Made by a program: the position numbers and the translations under genes
Origin: Streptomyces sp. PTY087I2
GTDB lineage: Bacteria; Actinomycetota; Actinomycetes; Streptomycetales; Streptomycetaceae
Assembly: GCF_001687325.1 (NCBI RefSeq)
Contig: NZ_LZRD01000004.1
Coordinates: 265,060-329,059, forward strand
Length of the DNA: 64,000 nt
Direction of reading: 5' to 3'
Shown: in pieces, positions 44,057-53,081 of the stretch
How positions within the stretch are numbered: position 1 is the stretch's first letter
Layout: each line of letters starts with the position of its first letter
Notes under the pieces: generated by a model
The model's input: the letters and a program-made list of their open reading frames with translations, nothing else
The model's database searches: none
What the model was told of the DNA's origin: nothing

Positions 44057-44252
44057 GACGACCGAAACGGCTACCGGGAAGTAACGCGACGGTCGACGGA
44101 GAGCGGTTACCGGCACCCTGCCAGCCTGGCAGAATCGGAGGGAGTCGTTCATACGGGACGGCGAAATGCGGGGTCGCCGTCGCGGCCGGGGGACCGGTCG
44201 TCCGTACGGCGGCGCGCGCGACCTCATCCCCGACCCCGAGGGTTCCCGGCCC

Positions 44253-45827
44253 ATGCCCCCCACGCTCGCCTCGCTCGTCCAGCACTCGGCGCTCAAGCTC
44301 ACCGTGCGGGCGGGCGCGGACCGGCTCGACACCCCCGTGCGCTGGGCCCACGCCAGCGAGCTCGCCGACCCCGTCCCGTACATGGACGGCGGCGAACTCC
44401 TCCTCGTGACCGCCACCAACCTCGACGCCGAGAACGCCGACTCCATGCGGCGGTACGTACGGCGGCTGGCCGGAGCCGGAGTCGCCGGGGTCGGCTTCGC
44501 GGTCGGCGTCAACTACGACGACGTCCCGCAAGCGCTCGTCGAAGCCGCCGAGGAAGCGGGCCTGCCGCTTCTCGAAGTGCCCCGCCGCACCCCGTTCCTC
44601 GCCATCAGCAAGGCCGTCTCCGCCGCCATCGCCGCCGACCAGTACCGCGCGGTCACCGCCGGCTTCGAGGCCCAGCGGGAGCTGACGAAGGCCGCGCTCG
44701 CCGGGGACGGGCCCGCCGACCTCCTCGCCCGGCTCGCCGCCCACATCGACGGCTGGGCCGCCCTGTACGACACCTCCGGCGCCGTCCTCGCCGCCGCCCC
44801 CGACTGGGCCGCCCGCCGCGCCGCCGCCCTCACCCCCGACGTCGAACGCCTCCGGGACCGGCCCGCACCCGCCAGCATCGTCGTCGCCGACAGCGAGGAC
44901 CGGGTGGAGCTCCAGTCGCTGGGCACCGGCCGCCGGGCGCGCGGCGCCCTGGCCGTCGGTACGGGAGCGGCGCTCGGGACCGCCGAACGGTACGCCGTGC
45001 ACTCCGCCGTCGCCCTGCTCACCCTGACCACCGCCCGCTCCCGCTCCCTCCAGGGCGCCGAGCAACGCCTGGGCGCCGCCGTCCTGCGCATGCTGCTCGC
45101 CGGGCAGCCCGACCACGCCCGGGCCGTCGCCGGAGACCTTTACGGCGACCTCCTCGACGCCCCGTTCCGGCTGCTCATCGCCGAAGCCGCCGCGCCCGCC
45201 GGACCCGAGCCGCTGACCGAGACGATGGAGGCCGCCGCCGCCCGCACCGGCGAGGCGCTGCTCCTGGTCCCCGAGGGCGAACGCGTCGTCGTGCTCGCCG
45301 CCGACGGAGGCTCGGCCGTCGCCGCCTGCGCGGCTTACGCCGAGGCCCAGGACGACCGCGCCCCGCGCGAAGGCGGCGCCGAGGACAACGACATCGTGGT
45401 GGGGCTCTCCGCCCCCGCCGGCCCGATCGCCGTCTCCGCCGCGTACAAGCAGGCCGAACAGGCCCTCTCCGTCGCCCGCCGCCGGGGCAGGGCCCTGGTC
45501 GAGCACGAGGAACTGGCCGCAGGCTCGGTCCTCCCGCTCCTCGCCGACGACGCCGTACGGGCCTTCGCCGACGGCATGCTCCGCGCCCTGCGCGAACACG
45601 ACGCCAAGGGCCGCGGCGACCTCGTGGCCTCCCTGCGCGCCTGGCTCTCCCGCCACGGCCAGTGGGACGCCGCCGCCGCCGACCTGGGCGTGCACCGCCA
45701 CACCCTGCGCTACCGGATGCGCCGGGTGGAGGAGATCCTCGGCCGCTCGCTGGACGACCCGGACGTCCGCATGGAGCTGTGGCTCGCCCTCAAGGCGACG
45801 GCGGCGAGCACGCCTGTCGAGGAGTGA
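44253..45827 (+). CDS. PucR family transcriptional regulator
   Basis: A 524-residue regulator: N-terminal PucR purine-catabolism-like domain (about 1-125, LQHSALKLTV region onwards with VGFAVGVNYDDVPQAL), a GGDEF-like central domain, and a C-terminal HTH_30 (AAADLGVHRHTLRYRMRRVE). PucR proteins activate catabolic genes; position between gabT and the gabD-like gene makes GABA catabolism the likely target. ATG 44253 has GAGGG ~11 nt upstream; the frame back to 44166 is Arg-rich and unsupported. The 196-bp gap before it shows no clear motif. Its 3' end (CCTGTCGAGGAGTGA) is also the first unit of a tandem repeat array. Confidence 0.9.
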   Translation: MPPTLASLVQHSALKLTVRAGADRLDTPVRWAHASELADPVPYMDGGELLLVTATNLDAENADSMRRYVRRLAGAGVAGVGFAVGVNYDDVPQALVEAAEEAGLPLLEVPRRTPFLAISKAVSAAIAADQYRAVTAGFEAQRELTKAALAGDGPADLLARLAAHIDGWAALYDTSGAVLAAAPDWAARRAAALTPDVERLRDRPAPASIVVADSEDRVELQSLGTGRRARGALAVGTGAALGTAERYAVHSAVALLTLTTARSRSLQGAEQRLGAAVLRMLLAGQPDHARAVAGDLYGDLLDAPFRLLIAEAAAPAGPEPLTETMEAAAARTGEALLLVPEGERVVVLAADGGSAVAACAAYAEAQDDRAPREGGAEDNDIVVGLSAPAGPIAVSAAYKQAEQALSVARRRGRALVEHEELAAGSVLPLLADDAVRAFADGMLRALREHDAKGRGDLVASLRAWLSRHGQWDAAAADLGVHRHTLRYRMRRVEEILGRSLDDPDVRMELWLALKATAASTPVEE

Positions 45828-46060
45828 ACGCCACCAGCAGGGGGACGCCCGCCGCGCGTCGAGGGCTGAGCGCCACCTGTCGGAGGGCTGGCCGCCGCCC
45901 GTCGAGGACGGAACGCCACCCGCCGGAGGACTGACCGCCGCCCGTCGAGGAGTGACCGCCACCCGCCGGAGAGCCGACCGCCGCCCGCCGAGGACGGAAC
46001 GCCACCTGCCGGAGGACTGACCGCCGCCCGTCGCGCACCGAACGCCACCCGCCGAGCGGA
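45812..46060. repeat. Minisatellite: about six 42-43 bp units, each two ~21-bp half units
   Basis: Half units of the form CGCCGCCCGTCGAGGA and CGCCACCCGCCGGAGGA alternate. The CCCGTCGAGG-type half recurs at about 45813, 45855, 45898, 45941, 45984 and 46027, a 42-43 bp step. The first copy overlaps the 3' end and stop codon of the PucR gene, and later copies repeat GTCGAGGAGTGA almost exactly, so the array probably grew from the gene end. It fills most of the 429-bp gap to gabD; no promoter or gene is evident inside it. Confidence 0.85.
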
Positions 46061-46256
46061 CGTCTCGCGCGCCACGGACACGTCTTCCGCCAATTCGGAG
46101 CACCCGGCCCCCGCTCCGCTCCACGCCGGACAAACGCCCTGAGCGCCTGTCCGCCCTACCGTGGGACCACAGAGGGGAGCCTTCCGGGCGCCCACGACGT
46201 ACGTCATCACCACCTCACGATCTCCTCCTCACGACCTCCGAAGGGCCGGAACCTCC

Positions 46257-47702
46257 ATGACTTCGCCCCATGCCTTCTGGGTGGCCGGCCGCCGGGCCAC
46301 CGGTGCCGACAGCTTCGACGTCACCAACCCGTACGACGGACGCCTCGTCGGCACCGTCAGCGTGCCGACCGACGCCCAGGTCGAGGAGGCCGTCGCCGCC
46401 GCCCATGCCGTGCGCGACGAGTTCGCCGCCACCCCGGCGCACGTGAGGGCCGCGGCCCTCGACCACGTCGTACGGCGGCTGGGGGAGCGCACCGAGGAGA
46501 TCGCGCAGCTGATCTCGGCGGAGAACGGCAAGCCGATCAAGTGGGCCCGAGGCGAGGTCGGCCGGGCGATCTCGGTGTTCCGGTTCGCGGCCGAGGAGGC
46601 CCGCCGCTTCAACGGCGGCGAGGCGCAGCGCCTGGACACCGACCTCGGCGGCACGGGCCGCCTGGGCCTGACCCGCCGCTTCCCGCGCGGAGCGGTCTTG
46701 GGCATCGCGCCCTTCAACTTCCCGCTGAACCTCAGCGCCCACAAGGTGGCCCCGGCCATCGCCGTCGGCGCCCCGATCATCCTGAAGCCGGCCCCGGCCA
46801 CCCCCATCTCCTCCCTGATCCTGGGCGAGCTGCTGGCCGAGACCGACCTCCCGGCGGGCTCCTGGTCCGTCCTGACGGTCCCGAACGACAAGATGCCCGC
46901 CCTGGTCCAGGACGAGCGCCTGCCGGTCATCTCCTTCACCGGCTCGGGCCCGGTCGGCTACGCGATCATGGAGTCGGTGCCGCGCAAGCACTGCACCCTG
47001 GAGCTGGGCGGCAACGGCGCGGCGGTCGTCCTCGGCGACTACGCCTCGGACGAGGACCTGGACTGGGCGGCCACCCGGATCGCCACCTTCTCCAACTACC
47101 AGGGCGGCCAGTCCTGCATCTCGGTCCAGCGCGTCATCGCGGACGCCTCGGTCTACGACCGCCTGGTCCCGAAGATCGTCGCCGCCGTCGAGGCCTTGGC
47201 CACCGGCGACCCGGCCGACGCCACCACCGACGTCGGCCCCCTGGTCAGCGAGGACGCGGCGAAGCGCGTGGAGTCCTGGGTCGACGAGGCCGTCCAGGGC
47301 GGCGCCGAACTCCTCACCGGCGGCAAGCGCGACGGCGCCACCTACACCCCGACGGTCCTGGCGGGCCTCCCGGACGACGTGCAGCTCGCCTGCGAAGAGG
47401 TCTTCGGCCCGGTCATGTCCCTCCAGAAGGTCGACGGCGAGGCCGAGGCGTTCGCCGCCGTCAACTCCTCCAAGTACGGCCTCCAGGCAGGCGTCTTCAC
47501 CCACGACCTCCAGACCGCCTTCCGCGCCCACCGCGCCCTGGAGGTCGGCGGCGTGATCATCGGCGACGTCCCCTCGTACCGCGCCGACCAGATGCCGTAC
47601 GGCGGCGCCAAGCAGTCCGGCGTCGGCCGCGAGGGCGTCCGCTACGCCATGGACGACTACACCTACGAACGCGTCCTGGTCCTCACGGGCCTCGCCCTGT
47701 AA
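46257..47702 (+). CDS. gabD: Succinate-semialdehyde/lactaldehyde dehydrogenase-like ALDH
   Basis: A 481-residue aldehyde dehydrogenase. Catalytic Cys in NYQGGQSCISVQR, Glu in HCTLELGGNGAAVVLG, cofactor site in IAPFNFPLNLSAHKVAPAIA. The last segment is the pattern of lactaldehyde/phosphonoacetaldehyde and some succinate-semialdehyde dehydrogenases, so the gabD label rests largely on the neighbouring gabT and PucR genes. ATG 46257 is preceded by GAAGGG. TACCGT near 46158 could be the -10. Two strong hairpins follow the gene. Confidence 0.78.
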   Translation: MTSPHAFWVAGRRATGADSFDVTNPYDGRLVGTVSVPTDAQVEEAVAAAHAVRDEFAATPAHVRAAALDHVVRRLGERTEEIAQLISAENGKPIKWARGEVGRAISVFRFAAEEARRFNGGEAQRLDTDLGGTGRLGLTRRFPRGAVLGIAPFNFPLNLSAHKVAPAIAVGAPIILKPAPATPISSLILGELLAETDLPAGSWSVLTVPNDKMPALVQDERLPVISFTGSGPVGYAIMESVPRKHCTLELGGNGAAVVLGDYASDEDLDWAATRIATFSNYQGGQSCISVQRVIADASVYDRLVPKIVAAVEALATGDPADATTDVGPLVSEDAAKRVESWVDEAVQGGAELLTGGKRDGATYTPTVLAGLPDDVQLACEEVFGPVMSLQKVDGEAEAFAAVNSSKYGLQAGVFTHDLQTAFRAHRALEVGGVIIGDVPSYRADQMPYGGAKQSGVGREGVRYAMDDYTYERVLVLTGLAL

Positions 47703-47725
47703 CACCCCGGACGACCCCCGCCCAC

Positions 47726-47760
47726 GCCCCCGCCCGGACAGCGAGCACGGGCGGGGGCGC
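47726..47760 (+). terminator. First gabD terminator
   Basis: CGCCCCCGCCCG (47726-47737) pairs perfectly with CGGGCGGGGGCG (47749-47760). Confidence 0.85.
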
Positions 47761-47767
47761 GCAACGG

Positions 47768-47802
47768 ACGGCCCGAACCCACTGTGCGGGGGTTCGGGCC
47801 GT
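47768..47802. terminator. Second hairpin terminator between convergent genes
   Basis: ACGGCCCGAACCC (47768-47780) pairs with GGGTTCGGGCCGT (47790-47802), followed by TCCTGCCTCTTCC. It lies between gabD and a convergent small gene and may serve both strands. Confidence 0.85.
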
Positions 47803-47859
47803 TCCTGCCTCTTCCCGGGGCAGACGGTCCCGAAGCGGGACGCCCGCCGCGATCGGCCA

Positions 47860-48150
47860 TCAGCCGAGCACCAAGAACACCGTGCTCATCGTCAGGACGA
47901 GGAGGCCGAGGGCGGACGCGAGTCCTCCCCAGAACCGCACGAGCCGCCGCTGCCGGAGTGCGTCGCGGTAGAAGTCCATCTGCGGATGTTCGATTCCCCG
48001 CCGGGCGTAGCGCCGCAGAAGGCTCGGATCGGCGTGGGCCGGGTTCAGCAGAACCTCCACGACCCACCGGGCCGCCCCGCGGTGGTCGGCCGCCAGCGCG
48101 AGGCCGGCCAGGAACACAGCGCCGCCCAGCAGCGGAGGTATCAGGGACAT
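47860..48150 (-). CDS. Small membrane protein of unknown function
   Basis: A 96-residue protein with hydrophobic helices at about 2-22 and 75-95, and a soluble middle with LLNPAHADPSLLRRYARRGI and HPQMDFYRDALRQRR. I do not recognise a named family. ATG 48150 follows GGAGGC; the frame back to 48279 has no support. It converges on gabD and is divergent from the acyl-CoA dehydrogenase gene. Confidence 0.65.
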   Translation of the reverse strand: MSLIPPLLGGAVFLAGLALAADHRGAARWVVEVLLNPAHADPSLLRRYARRGIEHPQMDFYRDALRQRRLVRFWGGLASALGLLVLTMSTVFLVLG

Positions 48151-48371
48151 TCGGGAGCCTCCAAGGGTGCGTGAAGGACGCACAGTCGTGAAGGACGCAC
48201 AGTACGGACCCACGAACCTTCGCCCGAGCAGTCCACCTCGTGCGCGAGGACTGGTGCGGGTGCCGAACCGCGGGTACACGGGTTACATACGGACCAGTAA
48301 GCAGCGACTAGCAGTCCGTGCGTCCGGGCGGATCATCCCTCCTGGTCATGCGCGGCGAGGTGAGGTCCCTC

Positions 48372-50327
48372 ATGTCCGCACCACACAACACGCCCCAGGT
48401 CCCCAAGGCCCCCAAAGTCACCGAGCGTGAAGCGCGACGGGTCGCCGAGGCCGCCCGGGAGCAGGACTGGCGCAAGCCCAGCTTCGCCAAGGAGCTGTTC
48501 CTGGGGCGGTTCCGGCTCGATCTGATCCATCCGCATCCCCTGCCGCCGCCCGACGACATACGGCGCGGCGAGGAGTTCCTGGCGCGGCTGCGGGCGTTCT
48601 GCGAGACGCACATCGACAGCGCGCGGATCGAACGCGAGGCGCGGATCCCGGATGAAGTCATCAGCGGGCTCAAGGAGCTCGGCGCCCTCGGGATGAAGAT
48701 CGAGACCAAGTACGGCGGGCTCGGACTCACCCAGGTGTACTACAACAAGGCGCTCGCTCTCGTCGGCTCCGCCAGCCCCGCGATCGGCGCGCTGCTCTCC
48801 GCGCATCAGTCGATCGGCGTACCGCAGCCCCTGAAGATCTTCGGCACCCAGGAGCAGAAGGACGTCTACCTGCCCAGGCTGGCCACCACCGACATCTCCG
48901 CCTTCCTGCTGACCGAACCGGACGTCGGCTCCGACCCGGCCCGCCTCGCCACCACCGCCGTGCCCGAGGGGCCGGACTACCTCCTCGACGGCGTGAAGCT
49001 CTGGACCACCAACGGCGTCGTCGCCGATCTGCTCGTCGTCATGGCCCGGGTCCCCGCATCCGAGGGGCACCCCGGTGGCATCACCGCCTTCGTCGTCGAG
49101 GCCGACGCCCCCGGCGTCACCGTGGAGCACCGCAACGCCTTCATGGGGCTGCGCGGCATCGAGAACGGCGTCACCCGCTTCCACGGCGTCCGGGTGCCCG
49201 GTGCCTGCCGGATCGGGCCCGAGGGGGCCGGGCTGAAGATCGCCCTGACCACCCTCAACACCGGCCGCCTCTCGCTGCCCGCGATGTGCGTGGGCGTCGG
49301 CAAGTGGTCGCTGAAGATCGCCCGCGAATGGTCCGCCGTACGCGAGCAGTGGGGCCGGCCCGTCGCCAAGCACGAGGCGGTCGGCTCCAAGATCTCCTTC
49401 ATCGCGGCCACCACCTTCGCCCTGGAGGCCATCGTCGACCTCTCCTCGCAGATGGCCGACGAGGACCGCAACGACATCCGCATCGAGGCCGCCCTCGCCA
49501 AGCTGTACGGCTCCGAGATGGGCTGGCTGATCGCCGACGAACTCGTCCAGATCCGCGGCGGGCGCGGTTTCGAGACCGCCGATTCGCTGGCCGCCCGCGG
49601 CGAACGGGCCGTCCCGGCCGAGCAGATGCTCCGCGACATGCGCATCAACCGGATCTTCGAGGGCTCCACCGAGATCATGCACCTGCTGATCGCCCGTGAG
49701 GCCGTCGACGCCCACCTCAAGGTCGCCGGTGACATCATCGATCCCGACAAGCCCCTCGGCGCGAAAGCCAAGGCCGGGGCCAACGCCGCCGGGTTCTACG
49801 CCCGTTGGCTGCCCCAGCTCGTCACCGGGGCCGGGCAGCTGCCTCGTACGTACGGGGAGTTCCATCCCGCCGGGCACCGCGACCTCTCCGGGCATCTCCG
49901 CTACGTCGAGCGGTGCTCGCGCAAGCTCGCCCGGTCCACCTTCTACGCCATGTCCCGCTGGCAGGGCCGGATGGAGACCAAACAGGGCTTCCTCGGCCGG
50001 ATCGTCGACATCGGCGCCGAACTCTTCGCGATGAGCGCCGCCTGCGTCCGTGCCGAGCATCTGCGCGGGGCGGGGGAGCACGGCCGTGAGGCCTACCAGC
50101 TCGCCGATGCCTTCTGTCAGCAGTCCCGCATCCGGGTGGAGGAGCTGTTCGGCCGGCTGTGGTCCAACACCGACGACCTCGACCGGCGCGTCGTCGACGG
50201 CGTCCTGTCGGGGACGTACACCTGGCTGGAGGAGGGCGTCATCGACCCGAGTGGCGAGGGCCCCTGGATCGCGGACGCCACCCCCGGCCCCTCCGTCCAG
50301 GAGAACCAGCACCGGCCGGTCCGCTAG
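48372..50327 (+). CDS. Acyl-CoA dehydrogenase (FadE-like, long form)
   Basis: A 651-residue flavoprotein. The dehydrogenase core (about 70-470) has ISAFLLTEPDVGSDPARL and the catalytic-region helix MRINRIFEGSTEIMHLL. A ~170-residue helical C-terminal extension (GFYARWLPQLVTGAG onward) is as in very-long-chain acyl-CoA dehydrogenases, suggesting membrane association or dimer contacts and a long-chain substrate. ATG 48372 is preferred over upstream in-frame starts. The 221-bp upstream region has a weak TTAC...GTAA dyad in GGTTACATACGGACCAGTAAGC, possibly an operator. No partner ETF or thiolase is nearby. Confidence 0.88.
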   Translation: MSAPHNTPQVPKAPKVTEREARRVAEAAREQDWRKPSFAKELFLGRFRLDLIHPHPLPPPDDIRRGEEFLARLRAFCETHIDSARIEREARIPDEVISGLKELGALGMKIETKYGGLGLTQVYYNKALALVGSASPAIGALLSAHQSIGVPQPLKIFGTQEQKDVYLPRLATTDISAFLLTEPDVGSDPARLATTAVPEGPDYLLDGVKLWTTNGVVADLLVVMARVPASEGHPGGITAFVVEADAPGVTVEHRNAFMGLRGIENGVTRFHGVRVPGACRIGPEGAGLKIALTTLNTGRLSLPAMCVGVGKWSLKIAREWSAVREQWGRPVAKHEAVGSKISFIAATTFALEAIVDLSSQMADEDRNDIRIEAALAKLYGSEMGWLIADELVQIRGGRGFETADSLAARGERAVPAEQMLRDMRINRIFEGSTEIMHLLIAREAVDAHLKVAGDIIDPDKPLGAKAKAGANAAGFYARWLPQLVTGAGQLPRTYGEFHPAGHRDLSGHLRYVERCSRKLARSTFYAMSRWQGRMETKQGFLGRIVDIGAELFAMSAACVRAEHLRGAGEHGREAYQLADAFCQQSRIRVEELFGRLWSNTDDLDRRVVDGVLSGTYTWLEEGVIDPSGEGPWIADATPGPSVQENQHRPVR

Positions 50328-50450
50328 GCACGGCACCGTACGGGGTACGTCCGGCACGGCGGGTGCGCCCACAGCGCTTACAGCGCCCACCACGCCCGCC
50401 GCGTCCACGCACCGGACGCACCCCGCCCCGCCCGCCCTCCGCAGGGCAGG

Positions 50451-51701
50451 ATGAGCGCCGTGACCGTCATCGACATCCCCGGCTCCAAGTCCGTCACCGC
50501 CCGCGCCCTCTTCCTCGCCGCCGCGGCCGACGGCACCACCACCCTGCTGCGGCCGCTGCGCTCGGACGACACCGAGGGCTTCGCCGAAGGGCTGAAGAAC
50601 CTCGGTTACGCGGTCGAGCAGGAGGCCGACCGCTGGCGCGTCCAGGGGCGTCCGGCCGGGCCCGCCGCCACCGACGCCGACGTCTACTGCCGCGACGGCG
50701 CGACCACCGCCCGCTTCCTGCCCACCCTCGTCGCGGCCGCCGCCTCCGGCACGTACCGCTTCGACGCCTCCGCCCAGATGCGCCGCCGCCCGCTCGCCCC
50801 GCTCACCCGCGCCCTCACCGCCCTCGGCGTCGACCTGCGCCACGGGGGAGAAGAAGGGCACCACCCGCTGACCGTGCGCGCCGCCGGGATCGAGGGCGGC
50901 GAACTCACCCTGGACGCGGGGGAGTCGTCCCAGTACCTCACCGCCCTGTTGATGCTCGGGCCGCTCACCGCGAAGGGCCTGCGCATCGAGGTCACCCAGC
51001 TGGTCTCCGCGCCGTACGTCGAGATCACCCTCGCGATGATGCGCGACTTCGGCGTGGAGGTGGAGCGGGAGGGGAACACCTTCGCCGTCCCTCCCGGCGG
51101 CTACCGGGCCACCTCCTACGCCGTCGAGCCCGACGCCTCCACCGCGAGCTACTTCTTCGCCGCCGCAGCGCTCACCGGCCGCGAGGTCACCGTCCCCGGC
51201 CTCGGCACCGGCGCGCTCCAGGGCGATCTGCGCTTCGTCGACGTCCTGCGGGACATGGGCGCCGAGGTGAGCGTCGGCGCCGATGCCACCACCGTCCGCT
51301 CCGGCGGCCGGCTGCGCGGGATCACCGTCAACATGCGCGACATCTCCGACACCATGCCGACCCTCGCCGCGATCGCGCCCTACGCGGACGGGCCCGTCGT
51401 CATCGAGGACGTCGCCAACACCCGGGTCAAGGAGTGCGACCGGCTGGAGGCGTGCGCCGGGAACCTGCGCGCCATGGGCATCACCGTGCACACCGGCCCG
51501 GACCGGATCGAGATCCACCCCGGTACGCCGAAGCCCACCGAGATCGCCACCCACGGCGACCACCGCATCGTGATGTCCTTCGCCGTCGCCGGACTGCGCA
51601 CACCGGGCCTGACGTACGACGATCCCGGCTGCGTACGCAAGACGTTCCCGGCGTTCCACGACGTGTTCGCGGACTTCGCGCACGACCTCCAGGGGCACTG
51701 A
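50451..51701 (+). CDS. aroA: EPSP synthase (AroA) of a divergent type
   Basis: A 416-residue EPT-fold enzyme, which joins phosphoenolpyruvate to shikimate-3-phosphate. Present: N-terminal IPGSKSVTARAL, RRRPLAPL, DTMPTLAAIAPYADG and ANTRVKECDRLEA (catalytic Lys-Glu), and GDHRIVMSFAVAGL. The usual LxGNAGTAxRPL motif at the PEP/glyphosate site is instead YCRDGATTARFLPTL. So it belongs to a distinct AroA branch; it may be a second or specialised copy, since Streptomyces usually keeps its main aroA elsewhere (from memory). ATG 50451 follows AGGGCAGG. It stands alone between fadE and dxr. Confidence 0.82.
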   Translation: MSAVTVIDIPGSKSVTARALFLAAAADGTTTLLRPLRSDDTEGFAEGLKNLGYAVEQEADRWRVQGRPAGPAATDADVYCRDGATTARFLPTLVAAAASGTYRFDASAQMRRRPLAPLTRALTALGVDLRHGGEEGHHPLTVRAAGIEGGELTLDAGESSQYLTALLMLGPLTAKGLRIEVTQLVSAPYVEITLAMMRDFGVEVEREGNTFAVPPGGYRATSYAVEPDASTASYFFAAAALTGREVTVPGLGTGALQGDLRFVDVLRDMGAEVSVGADATTVRSGGRLRGITVNMRDISDTMPTLAAIAPYADGPVVIEDVANTRVKECDRLEACAGNLRAMGITVHTGPDRIEIHPGTPKPTEIATHGDHRIVMSFAVAGLRTPGLTYDDPGCVRKTFPAFHDVFADFAHDLQGH

Positions 51702-51815
51702 ACGGGGTCGCGGGGGCTGATGCCCGTGCCCTTCAGGGCTGACGACCGGCCCCGCCTCCGTGGCCGATGCGCGGCTCACCCGGGACGCGCTGTCCCCGCG
51801 CACAGCCGGAGCGGC

Positions 51816-51821
51816 AACAAT
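51816..51821 (+). promoter_or_regulatory. -10 hexamer AACAAT for leaderless dxr
   Basis: AACAAT ends six bases before ATG 51828; no ribosome site lies between. Confidence 0.5.
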
Positions 51822-51827
51822 GGGGGC

Positions 51828-53081
51828 ATGAGCGACAGCCCCGCCCCCCTCGCCGATCCGCATCTCCTCTTCGACGCCGCGGACGGCCGCCGGGATCTCG
51901 TGATCCTCGGCTCCACCGGGTCCATCGGCACCCAGGCCATCGACCTGGTCCTGCGCAACCCCGACCGCTTCCGGGTCACGGCGCTCTCGGCCGCCGGCGG
52001 CCGGGTCGCCCTGCTGGCCGAGCAGGCCCGCCGGCTGCGCGTGAACACGGTCGCCGTCGCCGCCGAGGACGCGGTCCCCGCCCTGCGCGAGGCGCTGCGG
52101 GACCAGTACGGGGCCGGTGAGCCGCTCCCCGAGATCCTCGCCGGACCCGACGCGGCCACCACCCTCGCCGCGAGCGCCTGCCACACCGTGCTCAACGGCA
52201 TCACCGGCTCCATCGGGCTCGCCCCGACCCTCGCCGCGCTGAGCGCGGGCCGCACGCTCGCCCTCGCCAACAAGGAGTCGCTGATCGTCGGCGGCCCGCT
52301 GGTGAAGGCGCTCGCCGCCCCCGGCCAGATCATCCCGGTCGACTCCGAGCACGCCGCGCTCTTCCAGGCGCTGGCGGCCGGTAAACGCGCCGACGTCCGC
52401 AAACTCGTCGTCACCGCCTCCGGCGGACCCTTCCGGGGCCGTACGCGCGAGGAGCTGGCCGACGTCACCCGCGAGCAGGCCCTCGCCCACCCGACCTGGG
52501 CCATGGGACCGGTCATCACGATCAACTCCGCGACCCTGGTCAACAAGGGCCTGGAGGTCATCGAGGCGCACCTCCTCTACGACATCCCGTTCGACCGGAT
52601 CGAGGTCGTGGTCCACCCGCAGTCGTACGTGCACTCCATGGTCGAGTTCACCGACGGCTCCACGCTCGCCCAGGCCACCCCGCCCGACATGGGCGGCCCC
52701 ATCGCCATCGGCCTCGGCTGGCCCGAGCGGGTCCCGGACGCGGCCCCCGCCTTCGACTGGTCGAAGGCCTCCACGTGGGAGTTCTTCCCGCTGGACACCG
52801 AGGCCTTCCCGTCCGTCGGTCTCGCCCGGCACGTCGGCGGCCTCGGCGGCACCGCGCCCGCCGTGTTCAACGCGGCCAACGAGGAATGCGTCGACGCTTT
52901 CCTCGCCGGACAGCTGCCCTTCAACGGAATCATGGATACGGTCACGGCTGTGGTGTCCGAACACGGCACCCCCGCCCCGGGAACCTCGCTCAGCGTCGCG
53001 GACGTCCTCGAAGCGGAAACGTGGGCCCGCGCACGGGCCCGGGAACTCTCGGCGAAAGCGACAGCGGAGGCGCGCGCATGA
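51828..53081 (+). CDS. dxr: 1-deoxy-D-xylulose 5-phosphate reductoisomerase
   Basis: A 417-residue enzyme converting DXP to MEP with NADPH, the first committed step of the MEP isoprenoid pathway. The NADPH motif is [18 protein letters not shown], the metal/substrate part is [14 protein letters not shown] with the flexible loop [21 protein letters not shown], and [16 protein letters not shown] follows. ATG 51828 appears leaderless. Its end overlaps rseP by four bases (ATGA). ispG lies two genes on, so two MEP enzymes flank a protease, a conserved actinobacterial order. Confidence 0.97.
   Translation: MSDSPAPLADPHLLFDAADGRRDLVILGSTGSIGTQAIDLVLRNPDRFRVTALSAAGGRVALLAEQARRLRVNTVAVAAEDAVPALREALRDQYGAGEPLPEILAGPDAATTLAASACHTVLNGITGSIGLAPTLAALSAGRTLALANKESLIVGGPLVKALAAPGQIIPVDSEHAALFQALAAGKRADVRKLVVTASGGPFRGRTREELADVTREQALAHPTWAMGPVITINSATLVNKGLEVIEAHLLYDIPFDRIEVVVHPQSYVHSMVEFTDGSTLAQATPPDMGGPIAIGLGWPERVPDAAPAFDWSKASTWEFFPLDTEAFPSVGLARHVGGLGGTAPAVFNAANEECVDAFLAGQLPFNGIMDTVTAVVSEHGTPAPGTSLSVADVLEAETWARARARELSAKATAEARA

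Noticed and set aside
48270..48305. TTAC...GTAA dyad before the acyl-CoA dehydrogenase as a firm operator
   Set aside because: The matching arms are only four to five bases, too short to claim; mentioned only as a possibility.
48333..52964. A 1543-residue open frame on the minus strand
   Set aside because: It lies antisense to the acyl-CoA dehydrogenase, aroA and dxr genes, is made of Gly/Val/Asp/Arg-rich sequence without any domain, and is the expected mirror of high third-position GC.
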